DNA of 18,067 bases from Trueperaceae bacterium. GTDB taxonomy: Bacteria; Deinococcota; Deinococci; Deinococcales; Trueperaceae. The notes below the pieces were generated by a model. It did no database searches. It was given only the letters and a program-made list of their open reading frames with translations, and was not told the DNA's origin. Shown one piece after another: positions 1 through 7,532 of this stretch. Position 1 is the stretch's first letter; each line of letters begins with the position of its first letter. A program made the position numbers and the translations under genes. The stretch lies in NCBI GenBank assembly GCA_007130445.1, contig SLSM01000165.1, positions 1 to 18,067 of the forward strand, written 5' to 3'.

Positions 1-300
1 CAGGTAGACCACGTCGACCGCGGCATCGGCCGCGAGGTGCTCGACGCCGCTACCGCCCGCATCGTCGTGATAGGCGACGCGGGCACCGAACTCACGGGCG
101 AACGCGTCGGCGCGCTCGGCACCACGCGAACTCACGGCGTACAGTTCGGCGTCCTCGAGTTCGAGCACCTGGGCCGTCACGACGCGAGCGATGTGACCGG
201 TCGAGACCACGCCCCACCGCAGCGTCTCGCCGGTGGCCCGCCGTGGGTCGGGGGCGCCTGGCGCGCTCGTGGATGGGCGGGCGACGAAGCGTATCGGCAT
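1..300 (-). CDS. Gfo/Idh/MocA-family NAD(P)-dependent oxidoreductase, N-terminal part (runs off the window)
   Basis: The 100 codons visible form the start of a Rossmann-fold dehydrogenase of the Gfo/Idh/MocA type. The stretch LRWGVVSTGHIARVV (about residues 27-41) is the dinucleotide-binding beta-alpha turn, followed by ELYAVSSRGAERADAFAREF and then DAAVDVVYL, which is the usual order in this family. The reading frame is open to base 1, so the catalytic domain lies outside the window. An in-frame ATG five codons upstream, at 315, is an equally possible start; neither has a clear Shine-Dalgarno, although a GAGG overlapping the preceding stop lies 14 bases before 315. The gene begins 16-31 bases after the ABC ATPase gene on the same strand and is probably the last-read visible member of that operon. 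The family acts on sugars, inositols and related polyols; the substrate cannot be told from this fragment. Confidence 0.8.
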   Translation of the reverse strand, partial: MPIRFVARPSTSAPGAPDPRRATGETLRWGVVSTGHIARVVTAQVLELEDAELYAVSSRGAERADAFAREFGARVAYHDDAGGSGVEHLAADAAVDVVYL

Positions 301-331
301 GATCGATGATGGCATGGCCCAGAGGCGCGCC

Positions 332-1441
332 TCAGCTCGCGTCCGGCACGACGTAGACTCGATCGACCTGCAACCGAACGCGCACCCGGTCGCCCGGTCG
401 GCGCAGCGCCGCGCCGCGCGGCGCGGGGTCTTCGACCGTCAACACGGTGTCGCCGTGCAGGGCGACCGTGTACGACGCCGCGGCGCCCAGGTACGCCACG
501 CTGGCCACGGTCCCCTCGAAGCCGACGCCACCCACCGTGTCGGGCTCCTCCAGGTGGAGATGCTCGGGGCGTAGGACGAGCAGTCCGGCCTCGCCCTCGT
601 AGACGTCGTGGGTGGTAGGGCGCGCGAGGCGCAGCTGCGTGCCGAGTGCATCGACCGTGACCTCGGCTGCAGCGACCGTGCGGATGGTCGCGGCGACGAA
701 GTTGCTCACGCCGATGAAGTCCGCGACGAAGCGCGTCGCCGGACGCTCGTAGATGTCGTGCGGAGCGCCCTGCTGCTCGACGTGCCCGTCGCTCATCACC
801 ACCACGTGGTCCGAGAGGCTCATCGCCTCCTCCTGGTCGTGCGTCACGTAGACGGTGGTGATGCCGAGGGTCTGTTGCAGCGAGCGGATCTCGGCGCGCA
901 TGTGCACGCGCAGCTTGGCGTCGAGGTTGGAGAGCGGCTCGTCGAGCAGCAGGACCTCGGGCCGCGTCACCAGGGCGCGGGCGAACGCCACGCGCTGCTG
1001 TTGGCCGCCCGACAGCTGTCCCGAAGAGCGCTGCGCGAAGCCCTCGAGGCCGACCAACGCGAGGGCGTCTTGCACCCGCGGCGGGATCTCGGCACGCGGA
1101 ACGCGGGTGGCTCGGAGCCCGAACGCGACGTTCTCGAAGACGGTCATGTGTGGGAAGAGCGCGTACGACTGGAACACGGTGCGGGTGGAGCGAGCGTGCG
1201 GCGGGACACCGTTGACCACCTTTGGTCCGATGCGGATGCTGCCCTCGTCGGGATCGTAGAAGCCGCCGATCATGCGCAAGGTGGTCGTCTTGCCGCACCC
1301 CGAAGGGCCGAGGAGCGTGGTGAGCATGCCGGCCTCGGCGGTGATCGTGACGTCGTCGACGGCGGCGGTCGTCCCGAAGCGCTTGGTGACGCGCTCGAGG
1401 ACGACGCTCTGGGGATCGATGCGGAGTGTGTTGCTCATCAT
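332..1441 (-). CDS. ABC transporter ATP-binding protein, AfuC/FbpC/PotA type
   Basis: This 369-residue protein is the cytoplasmic ATPase that drives the importer encoded upstream. It shows Walker A GPSGCGKT (45-52), the Q-loop VFQSYALFPHMTVFEN (Q91), the signature LSGGQQQR (143-150), Walker B LLLDEP (164-169), the D-loop SNLDAK and the switch histidine in VTHDQEEA (H201). Residues from about 240 form a TOBE-like regulatory and contact domain, with LVLRPEHLHLEE near 290. The length is normal for the spermidine/iron/phosphonate subfamily. Two adjacent ATG codons (1441 and 1438) are possible starts; a GGAG at 1446-1443 sits one base before the first and four before the second, so 1438 may be the true start. 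It follows the permease stop by 16 bases, as expected for one operon. Confidence 0.95.
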   Translation of the reverse strand: MMSNTLRIDPQSVVLERVTKRFGTTAAVDDVTITAEAGMLTTLLGPSGCGKTTTLRMIGGFYDPDEGSIRIGPKVVNGVPPHARSTRTVFQSYALFPHMTVFENVAFGLRATRVPRAEIPPRVQDALALVGLEGFAQRSSGQLSGGQQQRVAFARALVTRPEVLLLDEPLSNLDAKLRVHMRAEIRSLQQTLGITTVYVTHDQEEAMSLSDHVVVMSDGHVEQQGAPHDIYERPATRFVADFIGVSNFVAATIRTVAAAEVTVDALGTQLRLARPTTHDVYEGEAGLLVLRPEHLHLEEPDTVGGVGFEGTVASVAYLGAAASYTVALHGDTVLTVEDPAPRGAALRRPGDRVRVRLQVDRVYVVPDAS

Positions 1442-1457
1442 GCTCCAGGTGTCGGCG

Positions 1458-3182
1458 TCAACGCCGGAGGAGGTCGAGACCCTTGCCCGACAGGCGCCAG
1501 ACGATCAGCAGCACGGCGAAGGTGCTGACGATCATGATCACCGAGAGGGCGGCGGCGACGCCAAGACGGCCGGCGTCGATGGCGTTGAACAGGTCGATGG
1601 AGAGGAGCCGCCAGCGCGGGCTCACGAGGAAGATCACCGCGGTGATGTCGGTCATCATGTTGATGAAGCCGAAGACGAACGCCCCGAGCACCGTCGCGCG
1701 CAGGAGTGGGAAGGTGACGCGTCTGAAGCTGTAGACGGGCTTGGCGCCGAGGTCGGCGGCGGCCTCCTCGATGACCGGGTCGATCTGCTTCAGGGCCGAC
1801 GATCCGCTGCGGATCCCGAAGGGCATACGCCTGATGAAGTGGTTGAGGAAGATGATGCTCGCGGTGCCGGTGAGGACGATCCACGACCAGCGCCCACCGA
1901 ACGCCACCGCGAAGCCGAGGCCCATGACGACGCCGGGGAGCGCGTACGGCAGCATGGCGGTGAAGTCGAGCACCCGGACGCCAGGGAACGGGCGGCGCGT
2001 GAACAGGTAGGCGCTCAGGATGCCGAACACGGCCGCGGCGGCGGCCGCGCCCCCCGAGAGCAGCAGGCTGTTCGTGATCGACGCACGCGAGGCGGTGAGC
2101 GCGGTCGCCATGTGTCGCCAGGTGAGCTCGTAGTTGACGCCCCAGGTGCGCGTGAACGCCCCCGCGACCACGACGAGCACCACGCTGATGATGAACACCG
2201 ACACCAGCAGGCAGATCGCGAACAGGGTCCACTTGACCGCGGGCGGCACGGTCCGCAGCGTGAACGCGGTGGGCGTACCCGTGACCGTGACGTACGAGCG
2301 CTTCTTGAGGTAGTACTCGCCGAACACGTAGATGATCAGCGACGGCACCACTAGGATGACGGCGATCGTCGTACCCATCCCCCAGTCGTAGAGACCGAGG
2401 ATTTGGATGATCGCCTCGGGCGCGAGCATGCTGGCCTGCGGGAAGAAGAGCCGCCCGCCGCCGAGCACCGCCGGAGCGCCGAAGGCGCTGGCGTTGAACA
2501 TGAACACCAACAGCGCGGAGCTGAAGGCGGCCGGCGCGAGCAGCGGGAGGGTGACGCGGCGCATGGTGAACCAGTAGCCGCCACCGAGGTCCTCGGCCGC
2601 CTCCTCCATGCGCGGGTCGATGGCGGCGAGCGCGGCACTGATCACCAAGAAGGCCATCGGGAAGAAGGTGAGGGTCTGCGCCATGATCACGCCGTGCGAA
2701 CCGAAGATGACCCATTGCAGAGCGCTCGGATCGGCCATGCCGAGCCAGGCGCCGATCTCGTACAGCGCACGGTTGATGACACCGTTACGGCCCAACAACA
2801 AGATGAGCGCGAAGGCGATCAGGAACGCGGGCAGCAGCATCGGCACGAGCACCACGGCCGTGAAGAAGCCCTTGAGCGGCAGGTCGGTGCGGGTGACGAC
2901 GTAGGCGAAGGCGAAGCCGAGCACCAGCGACAAGGCGGTCGCGATGCCCGAGACGAGCAGCGTGTTGTAGAGCGTGTGGAGGAAATACGTGCTCGTGAAG
3001 AAGCGCTGATAGCGCGCGAGTGTGAGGCCGCCCTCGGGCCCACGAACGCTCTCGACCAAGATCGTGAAGGTTGGGTAGAGGACCAGCAGCGCGACGGTCA
3101 GCGCCACCAGGGCGTACACGAAGGCGACGACCGGTTCGCGCAGGAACCGGGGGCGTCGGGGGCGCGGTGTCAGGACGGCCAT
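1458..3182 (-). CDS. ABC transporter permease, fused two-domain FbpB/AfuB type
   Basis: This is a 574-residue inner-membrane permease carrying two complete permease halves in one chain. Each half has its own EAA loop that docks the ATPase: EEAAEDLGGGYWFTMRRVTLP from about residue 193 and EEAAADLGAKPVYSFRRVTFP from about 472. About twelve hydrophobic segments can be seen, starting at FVYALVALTVALLVLYP. Such double-length permeases are typical of ferric iron, phosphonate and sugar-phosphate importers of the FbpB/AfuB group. An in-frame GTG at 3212 would add ten residues, but it lies in the loop of a 13-bp hairpin, so the ATG at 3182 is preferred even though its Shine-Dalgarno is poor. It lies between the binding-protein gene and the ATPase gene in one minus-strand operon. 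Confidence 0.93.
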   Translation of the reverse strand: MAVLTPRPRRPRFLREPVVAFVYALVALTVALLVLYPTFTILVESVRGPEGGLTLARYQRFFTSTYFLHTLYNTLLVSGIATALSLVLGFAFAYVVTRTDLPLKGFFTAVVLVPMLLPAFLIAFALILLLGRNGVINRALYEIGAWLGMADPSALQWVIFGSHGVIMAQTLTFFPMAFLVISAALAAIDPRMEEAAEDLGGGYWFTMRRVTLPLLAPAAFSSALLVFMFNASAFGAPAVLGGGRLFFPQASMLAPEAIIQILGLYDWGMGTTIAVILVVPSLIIYVFGEYYLKKRSYVTVTGTPTAFTLRTVPPAVKWTLFAICLLVSVFIISVVLVVVAGAFTRTWGVNYELTWRHMATALTASRASITNSLLLSGGAAAAAAVFGILSAYLFTRRPFPGVRVLDFTAMLPYALPGVVMGLGFAVAFGGRWSWIVLTGTASIIFLNHFIRRMPFGIRSGSSALKQIDPVIEEAAADLGAKPVYSFRRVTFPLLRATVLGAFVFGFINMMTDITAVIFLVSPRWRLLSIDLFNAIDAGRLGVAAALSVIMIVSTFAVLLIVWRLSGKGLDLLRR

Positions 3183-3193
3183 GGGCGTGATGC

Positions 3194-3225
3194 CGGGGCG
3201 GGCGCCTGGCACGGCGCCCGCCCCG
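3194..3225 (-). other. Intra-operon stem-loop between binding-protein and permease genes
   Basis: A perfect 13-bp inverted repeat (3194-3206 with 3213-3225, arm CGGGGCGGGCGCC) encloses a six-base loop. It begins 15 bases after the binding-protein stop and ends 11 bases before the permease ATG. No T-run follows, so it is not a standard intrinsic terminator. In binding-protein-dependent operons such hairpins protect the upstream message or cause partial termination so that the binding protein is made in excess; that role here is inferred. Confidence 0.75.
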
Positions 3226-3240
3226 AGGGTCCGGATCGAC

Positions 3241-4242
3241 TTACTGCGGCTCTGCCTGCGTGACGTCTTGGAAGGTGCTCAGGATGCGATCACGGTTCTC
3301 CGCCGACCACAAGAAGTCGACGTCGATGACCTGCTCGGACGGGACGTCGATGCCGCCGACGGGCAGCGCGGCGCCGGCGACCACCGGGTAGTTGCCGAAC
3401 TGGCCGAGGACGTCCTGGGCCGCGGTGCTGACGAGGAAGTCGAAGAAGGCGCGGGCGTTCTCAGGGTTCGGCGCGCCGGCGACGACCGCGCCGCCGTACG
3501 GCTCCGCGAAGACCGGATCGGGGATGACCACCTCGACCGGGAAGCCCTCTTGCTGGAGTTGCCACACGGCGTCGTAGAAGCCGATGCCGACCGGGTACTC
3601 ACCCTGCGAGACGAGCGTCTGCGGCGCGCGGCCCGACCGTGTGAACTGCGCGACGTTCTGCGACAGGGCGCCCACGAAAGACCAGCCGTCGTCCTCGGTC
3701 TGACCGCCTTGGATCGCGCGCTGGAGGATGGTGGCGATCGCCGAGTAGGCGGTGCCGGAGGTCGCAGGGTGCGGCATCACGATGTGGCCACGGTAGGCCT
3801 CGCCCAACAGTTGGTCCCAGTCGCCGGTCGGGACGGGCACGCCGGTCCGGGCCACGGCCTGGGTGTTGTAGAAGAACACCAAGGGATAGGTGCCGATGGC
3901 CGTCATGAACGGCTCGTCGTAGCGGAACGCGGGGAGCACCTGATCGGCGCCGGCTGGTGTGTACGCCTCGATGAGGCCCTCCTCGAAGGCCTGCGCCAGG
4001 ATGGCCGGCCGGACCGAGAGCCAGAAGTCCGCCTGCGGGCGGACGGCCTCCGCCCGGAGCCGGCTCTGCGACTCTCCGGTGGAGATGACGATGTTGAGAA
4101 CGCGGATGCCGGTCTCCTGCGTGAAGGGGCGCGCCAGCGCCTGCATGAACTCGTCCGAGAAGGGCGAGTAGACGATGACCTCTTGCGCCTTCGCTCCGAA
4201 CAGCGCAAGCGCGGCGACCAGGGTGACGACGAGCTTCCTCAT
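3241..4242 (-). CDS. ABC transporter substrate-binding protein, family 1 (AfuA/FbpA-like)
   Basis: This 333-residue protein is the exported ligand-binding subunit of the importer encoded downstream. It begins with a short signal peptide (MRKLVVTLVAALALFGAKA, cleavage expected before Q20) and continues as EVIVYSPFSDEFMQALARPF, the usual opening of the iron/phosphonate/thiamine family. HPATSGTAYSAIA (near 160) and QGEYPVGIGFYDAV (near 215) also match this family. The adjacent tyrosine pair that binds iron in FbpA proteins is not evident; the equivalent stretch reads GFYDAV. Ferric iron is therefore only one option, and a sugar phosphate, a phosphonate or another anion is as likely. The start is supported by AGGAGG five bases upstream. 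The gene heads the minus-strand operon. Confidence 0.93.
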   Translation of the reverse strand: MRKLVVTLVAALALFGAKAQEVIVYSPFSDEFMQALARPFTQETGIRVLNIVISTGESQSRLRAEAVRPQADFWLSVRPAILAQAFEEGLIEAYTPAGADQVLPAFRYDEPFMTAIGTYPLVFFYNTQAVARTGVPVPTGDWDQLLGEAYRGHIVMPHPATSGTAYSAIATILQRAIQGGQTEDDGWSFVGALSQNVAQFTRSGRAPQTLVSQGEYPVGIGFYDAVWQLQQEGFPVEVVIPDPVFAEPYGGAVVAGAPNPENARAFFDFLVSTAAQDVLGQFGNYPVVAGAALPVGGIDVPSEQVIDVDFLWSAENRDRILSTFQDVTQAEPQ

Positions 4243-4282
4243 GGGATCCTCCTGAGCGGTGACTCGACTGATTGACGCCGCC

Positions 4283-4288
4283 AGCCTA
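4283..4288 (-). promoter_or_regulatory. Candidate -10 element of the ABC importer operon
   Basis: TAGGCT on the minus strand, 40 bases before the binding-protein ATG, fits the TANNNT pattern seen before other genes in this window. It would give a leader of about 33 bases containing the AGGAGG. No convincing -35 hexamer is visible at the usual spacing, so the call is tentative. Confidence 0.35.
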
Positions 4289-4330
4289 CCGCATCACCCC
4301 CCACCCTGCCGAAGCATTGTCAGGGCTCCG

Positions 4331-5227
4331 TCAGGCCCCGCGCCCTGCCGACTCCTCTCGCCATGCGGCGGCTCCCGCCTCGTCGAGGGCGCGAAGCTGT
4401 TCGTCGTCGAGCTGGACGCTCGCCGCGGCGGCGTTCTGTTCGAGATGCGCGACGCGGCTCGTGCCCGGGATCGGCAGCATCACGGGGCTCTTGCGCAACA
4501 ACCATGCCAGCGCGACCTGGCCGTGGCTCGCTCCGGTGTCGTCGGCCACCCGGTCGAGCAAGCCACCGGGCCGTGCGAGCGTGCCGGCCGCGAGCGGGTA
4601 CCACGGGATGAACCCGATCCCGCGCGCCTCGCACAACGCCAAGACGTCCTCGCTGTCGCGCCGCGCGAGGTGGTAGAGGTTCTGGACGGTGGCGACGTTC
4701 AGCACCTCGAGCGCGGCCTCGATCTCCTCGACGCTCACCTGGCTCAGCCCCACGTGGCGGATGAGACCCTCGCTCTGCATCTCCGCCAGGACGCCGAACT
4801 GCTCGTCGCGCGGCACGGCGGCGTCGATCCGGTGCAGCTGCCACAGATCGATGCGCTCCACGCCGAGCCGGCGCAGGCTCATGAGCACGCACTGCCGCAG
4901 GTACTCGGGGCGACCGAGCGGCTTCCAGACGTCGGGACCGTGACGGGTGAGGCCGCCCTTGGTGGCGACGAGCATGCCGCGGTACGGATGGAGCACCTCG
5001 CGGATCAGGTCTTCGCTGACGAAGGGGCCGTAGCTGTCGGCGGTGTCGATCAGATCGACGCCCAGCTCCGGCAGGCGCGCCAACACGCGGCGGGCCTCGC
5101 CGGGATCGGCGGGGTCGCCCCAGATGCCGGGACCTGTGACCCGCATGGCGCCGAAGCCGAGGCGGTGGACGGTGAGGTCGCCGCCGATGGCGAAGGTGCC
5201 GCTGGCGTGCACGGTGGGGATTGTCAT
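4331..5227 (-). CDS. Aldo/keto reductase (NADPH-dependent oxidoreductase)
   Basis: This 298-residue protein is a cytoplasmic TIM-barrel oxidoreductase. The catalytic tetrad is present: D61 and Y66 in DLIDTADSYG, K90 in VATKGG and H132 in LWQLHRID. The C-terminal cofactor-binding region is recognisable as VMLPIPGTSRVAHLEQNAAA, which matches NADP(H)-binding members. Overall it resembles the YdbC-like group. The frame extends upstream to 5266, but the ATG at 5227 is preceded by GAGGAG seven bases away and begins at the usual N-terminus. It is divergent from the methyltransferase gene, with 40 bases between their start codons that include part of a perfect inverted repeat. The physiological carbonyl substrate cannot be inferred. 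Confidence 0.93.
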   Translation of the reverse strand: MTIPTVHASGTFAIGGDLTVHRLGFGAMRVTGPGIWGDPADPGEARRVLARLPELGVDLIDTADSYGPFVSEDLIREVLHPYRGMLVATKGGLTRHGPDVWKPLGRPEYLRQCVLMSLRRLGVERIDLWQLHRIDAAVPRDEQFGVLAEMQSEGLIRHVGLSQVSVEEIEAALEVLNVATVQNLYHLARRDSEDVLALCEARGIGFIPWYPLAAGTLARPGGLLDRVADDTGASHGQVALAWLLRKSPVMLPIPGTSRVAHLEQNAAAASVQLDDEQLRALDEAGAAAWREESAGRGA

Positions 5228-5245
5228 GATGGCTCTCCTCTGCCC

Positions 5246-5280
5246 CATCGTGACCCACGGCGGCACGATGGGTCACGATG
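5246..5280. promoter_or_regulatory. Perfect 12-bp inverted repeat between divergent genes (candidate operator)
   Basis: CATCGTGACCCA (5246-5257) and TGGGTCACGATG (5269-5280) are exact reverse complements separated by 11 bases. The element fills most of the short space between the aldo/keto reductase start (5227) and the methyltransferase start (5268), and its right arm overlaps the methyltransferase start codon. Such spacing, about two helical turns from arm centre to arm centre, suits a dimeric repressor controlling both genes. No regulator gene is adjacent, so the protein that binds it is unknown. Confidence 0.55.
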
Positions 5281-5987
5281 AGCCCGTCGCCTTCGGCGGC
5301 GGGAACCGAGGTGAGGTCGTGCCCGACTGGGAACATCCGGACACGGTGGCGTTCTTCCGCGAACGAGAAGCCGACGTGCGGCTGACGGAGATCGTCGACT
5401 CCGGTGCGGTACGCCCGCCGACGTCGGTGCTGGACGTCGGCTGCGCGGCGGGCCGCAACGCGGTCTACTTGGCCGAGCGTGGCTTCCCGGGCGTCGCCGT
5501 GGACGCCAGCGCGGCGATGGTCGCAGCCACGCGCGAGCGACTGGCCGCGTACGCCGCCGACGCACCGTGGAGGGTCTTGCACCGTGGGATGACCGAGCTC
5601 GGCGACCTGGCCGACGCCTCGTTCGGTCTGGTGTTGGCGCTTGGCGTGCTCCAGAACGCACCCGACGACGCGACGTTCGCGCTCGCGCTCGACCATCTCG
5701 CACGGCTGGCGTGCCCCGGCGCACGCGTGCTCATCCAGAACTTCGGACCCGACTCGCTCCCGCACGGCGAACCGTTGCGGCGCGTGCCCGGCAGCGCGCA
5801 CGTGTGGAGCGGCTTCGACCAGGTCGACGCGAGCCGCGGCTACACGCTGCCCGATCCGGACGCGCTCGACGCTCTGGTGACCGAGCGCGGCATGGAGCTC
5901 GTGGCGCCCACGCGCGTCGTCTGGAAGGAGATGAAAGGCGGACGGCGCACCACCATCATCGGCGACTACCGCAAGCGCTCGCCGTGA
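5268..5987 (+). CDS. Class I SAM-dependent methyltransferase
   Basis: This 239-residue cytoplasmic protein has the Rossmann-type SAM-binding motif I, VLDVGCAAGRNAVYLAERG, at about residues 54-72, then VAVDASAAMVAATRERL (motif II, with the acidic ribose-binding D), FGLVLALGVLQNAP (motif IV region) and ARVLIQNF (post-motif). It resembles small-molecule methyltransferases of the UbiE/TehB-like groups; the acceptor is unknown. The start is not decided by a ribosome binding site. The ATG at 5268 is chosen, but an in-frame GTG at 5250 lies in the left arm of the inverted repeat and is possible. It is transcribed away from the aldo/keto reductase gene and converges with the epimerase gene, 39 bases apart. 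Confidence 0.88.
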   Translation: MGHDEPVAFGGGNRGEVVPDWEHPDTVAFFREREADVRLTEIVDSGAVRPPTSVLDVGCAAGRNAVYLAERGFPGVAVDASAAMVAATRERLAAYAADAPWRVLHRGMTELGDLADASFGLVLALGVLQNAPDDATFALALDHLARLACPGARVLIQNFGPDSLPHGEPLRRVPGSAHVWSGFDQVDASRGYTLPDPDALDALVTERGMELVAPTRVVWKEMKGGRRTTIIGDYRKRSP

Positions 5988-6026
5988 CCACCGCCTGCGG
6001 CACCCAGCCCGGGCTCCTGTGCGCCC

Positions 6027-6992
6027 TCACGAGGTGGTGCCAGCGCCGATGCCCCAACACAGCGGATCGTCCGGATCGAGCAGGAGCGTGGCCTCGCCCG
6101 TGACGAAGGCGCGCCCGGTGATGGCGGGCCATACGCGGCCGCCCTCGGAGCGCTCGATCACACCCTCGAACACGGACCCGACCACGCTCTCCTGGCGCCA
6201 GGTCCTGCCGACCGCAAGGCGTCCAGCGGCGTGGTGACAGGCGAGCGCGGCGCTGGTACCGGTGCCGCAGGGTGAGCGGTCGTACGCCTTGCCGGGACAG
6301 AGCACGAAGCCCCGAGCATCAGCGTCAGCGCTCGGTCCGGTGAGTTCGACGTGGTCGATCTCTGCGCCTTCGGCGCCCGTGACGCCTGCGCTGACGAGGG
6401 CGCGACGGATCGCCCAGGCCTCGTCGGTGAGTCGGTCGACGTTCGCGACCGTCAGGTCGCCACGGTGGTGGTCGTGCACCAGGAAGAACCAGTTGCCGCC
6501 CCACGCGACGTCGCCCACGACGCGTCCGAGGCCGGGAACGTCGAGCTCGATGCCTGCGGCGTGCCGGTAGCTGGCGACGTTCCGGACCGTGACGCGACCG
6601 TCCCCGAGCAGTTCGGCCTCGACCGTGCCGACGGGCGTGTCGACGCGATGACGCCCCGGGGCGATCCGTCCGAGGTGCTCGAGCGTGGTCAGCAGGCCCA
6701 TCGTGCCGTGACCGCACATGCCGAGGGTCCCGACGTTGTTGAAGAAGACCACGCCGGTACAGGCCGTGGGATCGTCCGGCGGCACGAGCAACGCACCGAC
6801 CAGCGCATCGTGACCGCGCGGCTCGCGCACCACCGCGCCACGTAGGGCGGCGTGCTCGGCGTCGAAGCGCGCCCGCCGCACTGCGAGCGAGCCCGCGCCG
6901 AGGTCGGGCCAACCGTCGACCACGACCCGCGTTGGCTCGCCGCCGGTGTGCGAGTCGATCACCTGTAGGCGTGTGACGGGCGTCGACGGCAC
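6027..6992 (-). CDS. Proline racemase family protein, probable 4-hydroxyproline 2-epimerase
   Basis: This 321-residue protein belongs to the proline racemase superfamily, cofactor-independent enzymes that use two opposed acid/base residues. It opens with VIDSHTGGEPTRVV and has both catalytic cysteines: C93 in LGMCGHGTMG and C242 in DRSPCGTGTSA. In this superfamily a Cys/Cys pair marks racemases and epimerases, while Cys/Thr marks the trans-3-hydroxyproline dehydratases, so 4-hydroxyproline epimerase is favoured. The start is a GTG with GGGAGGGAG six bases upstream. Other genes for hydroxyproline breakdown (D-hydroxyproline oxidase, the deaminase, the semialdehyde dehydrogenase) are not in the window. 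It lies 78 bases downstream of the ICMT-like gene on the same strand, with a weak hairpin and a possible -10 between them. Confidence 0.92.
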   Translation of the reverse strand: MPSTPVTRLQVIDSHTGGEPTRVVVDGWPDLGAGSLAVRRARFDAEHAALRGAVVREPRGHDALVGALLVPPDDPTACTGVVFFNNVGTLGMCGHGTMGLLTTLEHLGRIAPGRHRVDTPVGTVEAELLGDGRVTVRNVASYRHAAGIELDVPGLGRVVGDVAWGGNWFFLVHDHHRGDLTVANVDRLTDEAWAIRRALVSAGVTGAEGAEIDHVELTGPSADADARGFVLCPGKAYDRSPCGTGTSAALACHHAAGRLAVGRTWRQESVVGSVFEGVIERSEGGRVWPAITGRAFVTGEATLLLDPDDPLCWGIGAGTTS

Positions 6993-7026
6993 GCGGTGCT
7001 CCCTCCCGAGCGGTGGCTCCAGTGCG

Positions 7027-7032
7027 AGCCTA
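7027..7032 (-). promoter_or_regulatory. Candidate -10 element of the epimerase gene
   Basis: TAGGCT on the minus strand lies 34 bases before the GTG start and fits the TANNNT pattern used elsewhere in the window. A separate promoter here would explain the 78-base gap and the hairpin after the upstream gene. No clear -35 is seen. Confidence 0.3.
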
Positions 7033-7042
7033 CGTGAGTTGG

Positions 7043-7061
7043 GGGCGCGGTGTGCGCGCCC
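7043..7061 (-). terminator. Short GC stem-loop after the ICMT-like gene (weak terminator candidate)
   Basis: A 7-bp perfect stem (GGGCGCG / CGCGCCC) with a five-base loop begins 9 bases downstream of the stop on the minus strand. There is no T-run after it, so termination is uncertain. Confidence 0.3.
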
Positions 7062-7070
7062 ACGGCGTCG

Positions 7071-7532
7071 TCAGAGCACGAACGGCACGAACACCCTGGT
7101 CGCCTTCCGATAGGCCTCGTAGTCGGCGAAGCGCGTGCGCAGCGAGCGCTCCTCGAACCTACGCTTGGCGTCGAAGAACACGGCCGCGATCAGCGTGAGC
7201 AGCGCGATGGCCAACGAGCCGCTCGCCACGCTCCAACCGACGGCGGCGAGCAGCAGGCCGCCGTAGATCGGATGTCGTGCGTGACGGTAGGGTCCCACCC
7301 TTACCAGCGAAGCGCGCTCGCGCGGCTCGGGGAACGGGGTGAGGTTGCGGCCCAGGGCCACGCCCGAAGCGATGCCGAGCACTACGCCGACCACGACGAA
7401 CGCCCATCCCACGATGACGCCCCACGTAGCGGGCTCCCACCCCACCGGCCAGGCGCGTGGCAACGTCCCGAACGCCACGAACAACGCGACCTGCGCCACG
7501 ACGAACGCACGAGCTGCCGGCGAGGCCCTCAC
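7071..7532 (-). CDS. Isoprenylcysteine carboxyl methyltransferase (ICMT/PEMT)-like membrane protein
   Basis: This small integral membrane protein (153 residues) has about four hydrophobic segments: residues 7-20, 31-53, and two close together near 87-115. The conserved C-terminal SAM-binding signature of the ICMT/PEMT superfamily follows LVRVGPYRHARHPIYGGLLL and ends in EERSLRTRFADYEAYRKATR. Bacterial members methylate small molecules or lipids and rarely have known substrates. The frame is open far upstream through the PLP-enzyme gene, but that is an antiparallel-frame artefact of high GC. The likely start is the GTG at 7532, whose last bases overlap the TGA of the upstream gene (GTGA), which implies translational coupling. 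Confidence 0.85.
   Translation of the reverse strand: MRASPAARAFVVAQVALFVAFGTLPRAWPVGWEPATWGVIVGWAFVVVGVVLGIASGVALGRNLTPFPEPRERASLVRVGPYRHARHPIYGGLLLAAVGWSVASGSLAIALLTLIAAVFFDAKRRFEERSLRTRFADYEAYRKATRVFVPFVL

Noticed and set aside
1438..2715. Long alternative frames over the ABC permease on both strands
   Set aside because: These are Arg/His/Pro-rich shadows produced by high GC; the real frame gives two EAA loops and membrane segments.
3182..3212. GTG at 3212 as the start of the ABC permease
   Set aside because: The codon lies in the loop of the intra-operon hairpin, and the ATG at 3182 gives a normal N-terminus.
4320..5801. Minus-strand frame of 493 codons across the reductase and methyltransferase genes
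   Set aside because: It has no recognisable domain and is antisense or out of frame to two well-supported enzymes.
5988..6038. Possible bidirectional terminator between the convergent methyltransferase and epimerase genes
   Set aside because: There is a 10-bp palindrome (AGCCCGGGCT) and distant ACCACC/GGTGGT arms, but no continuous stem and no T-run on either strand, so it was not called.
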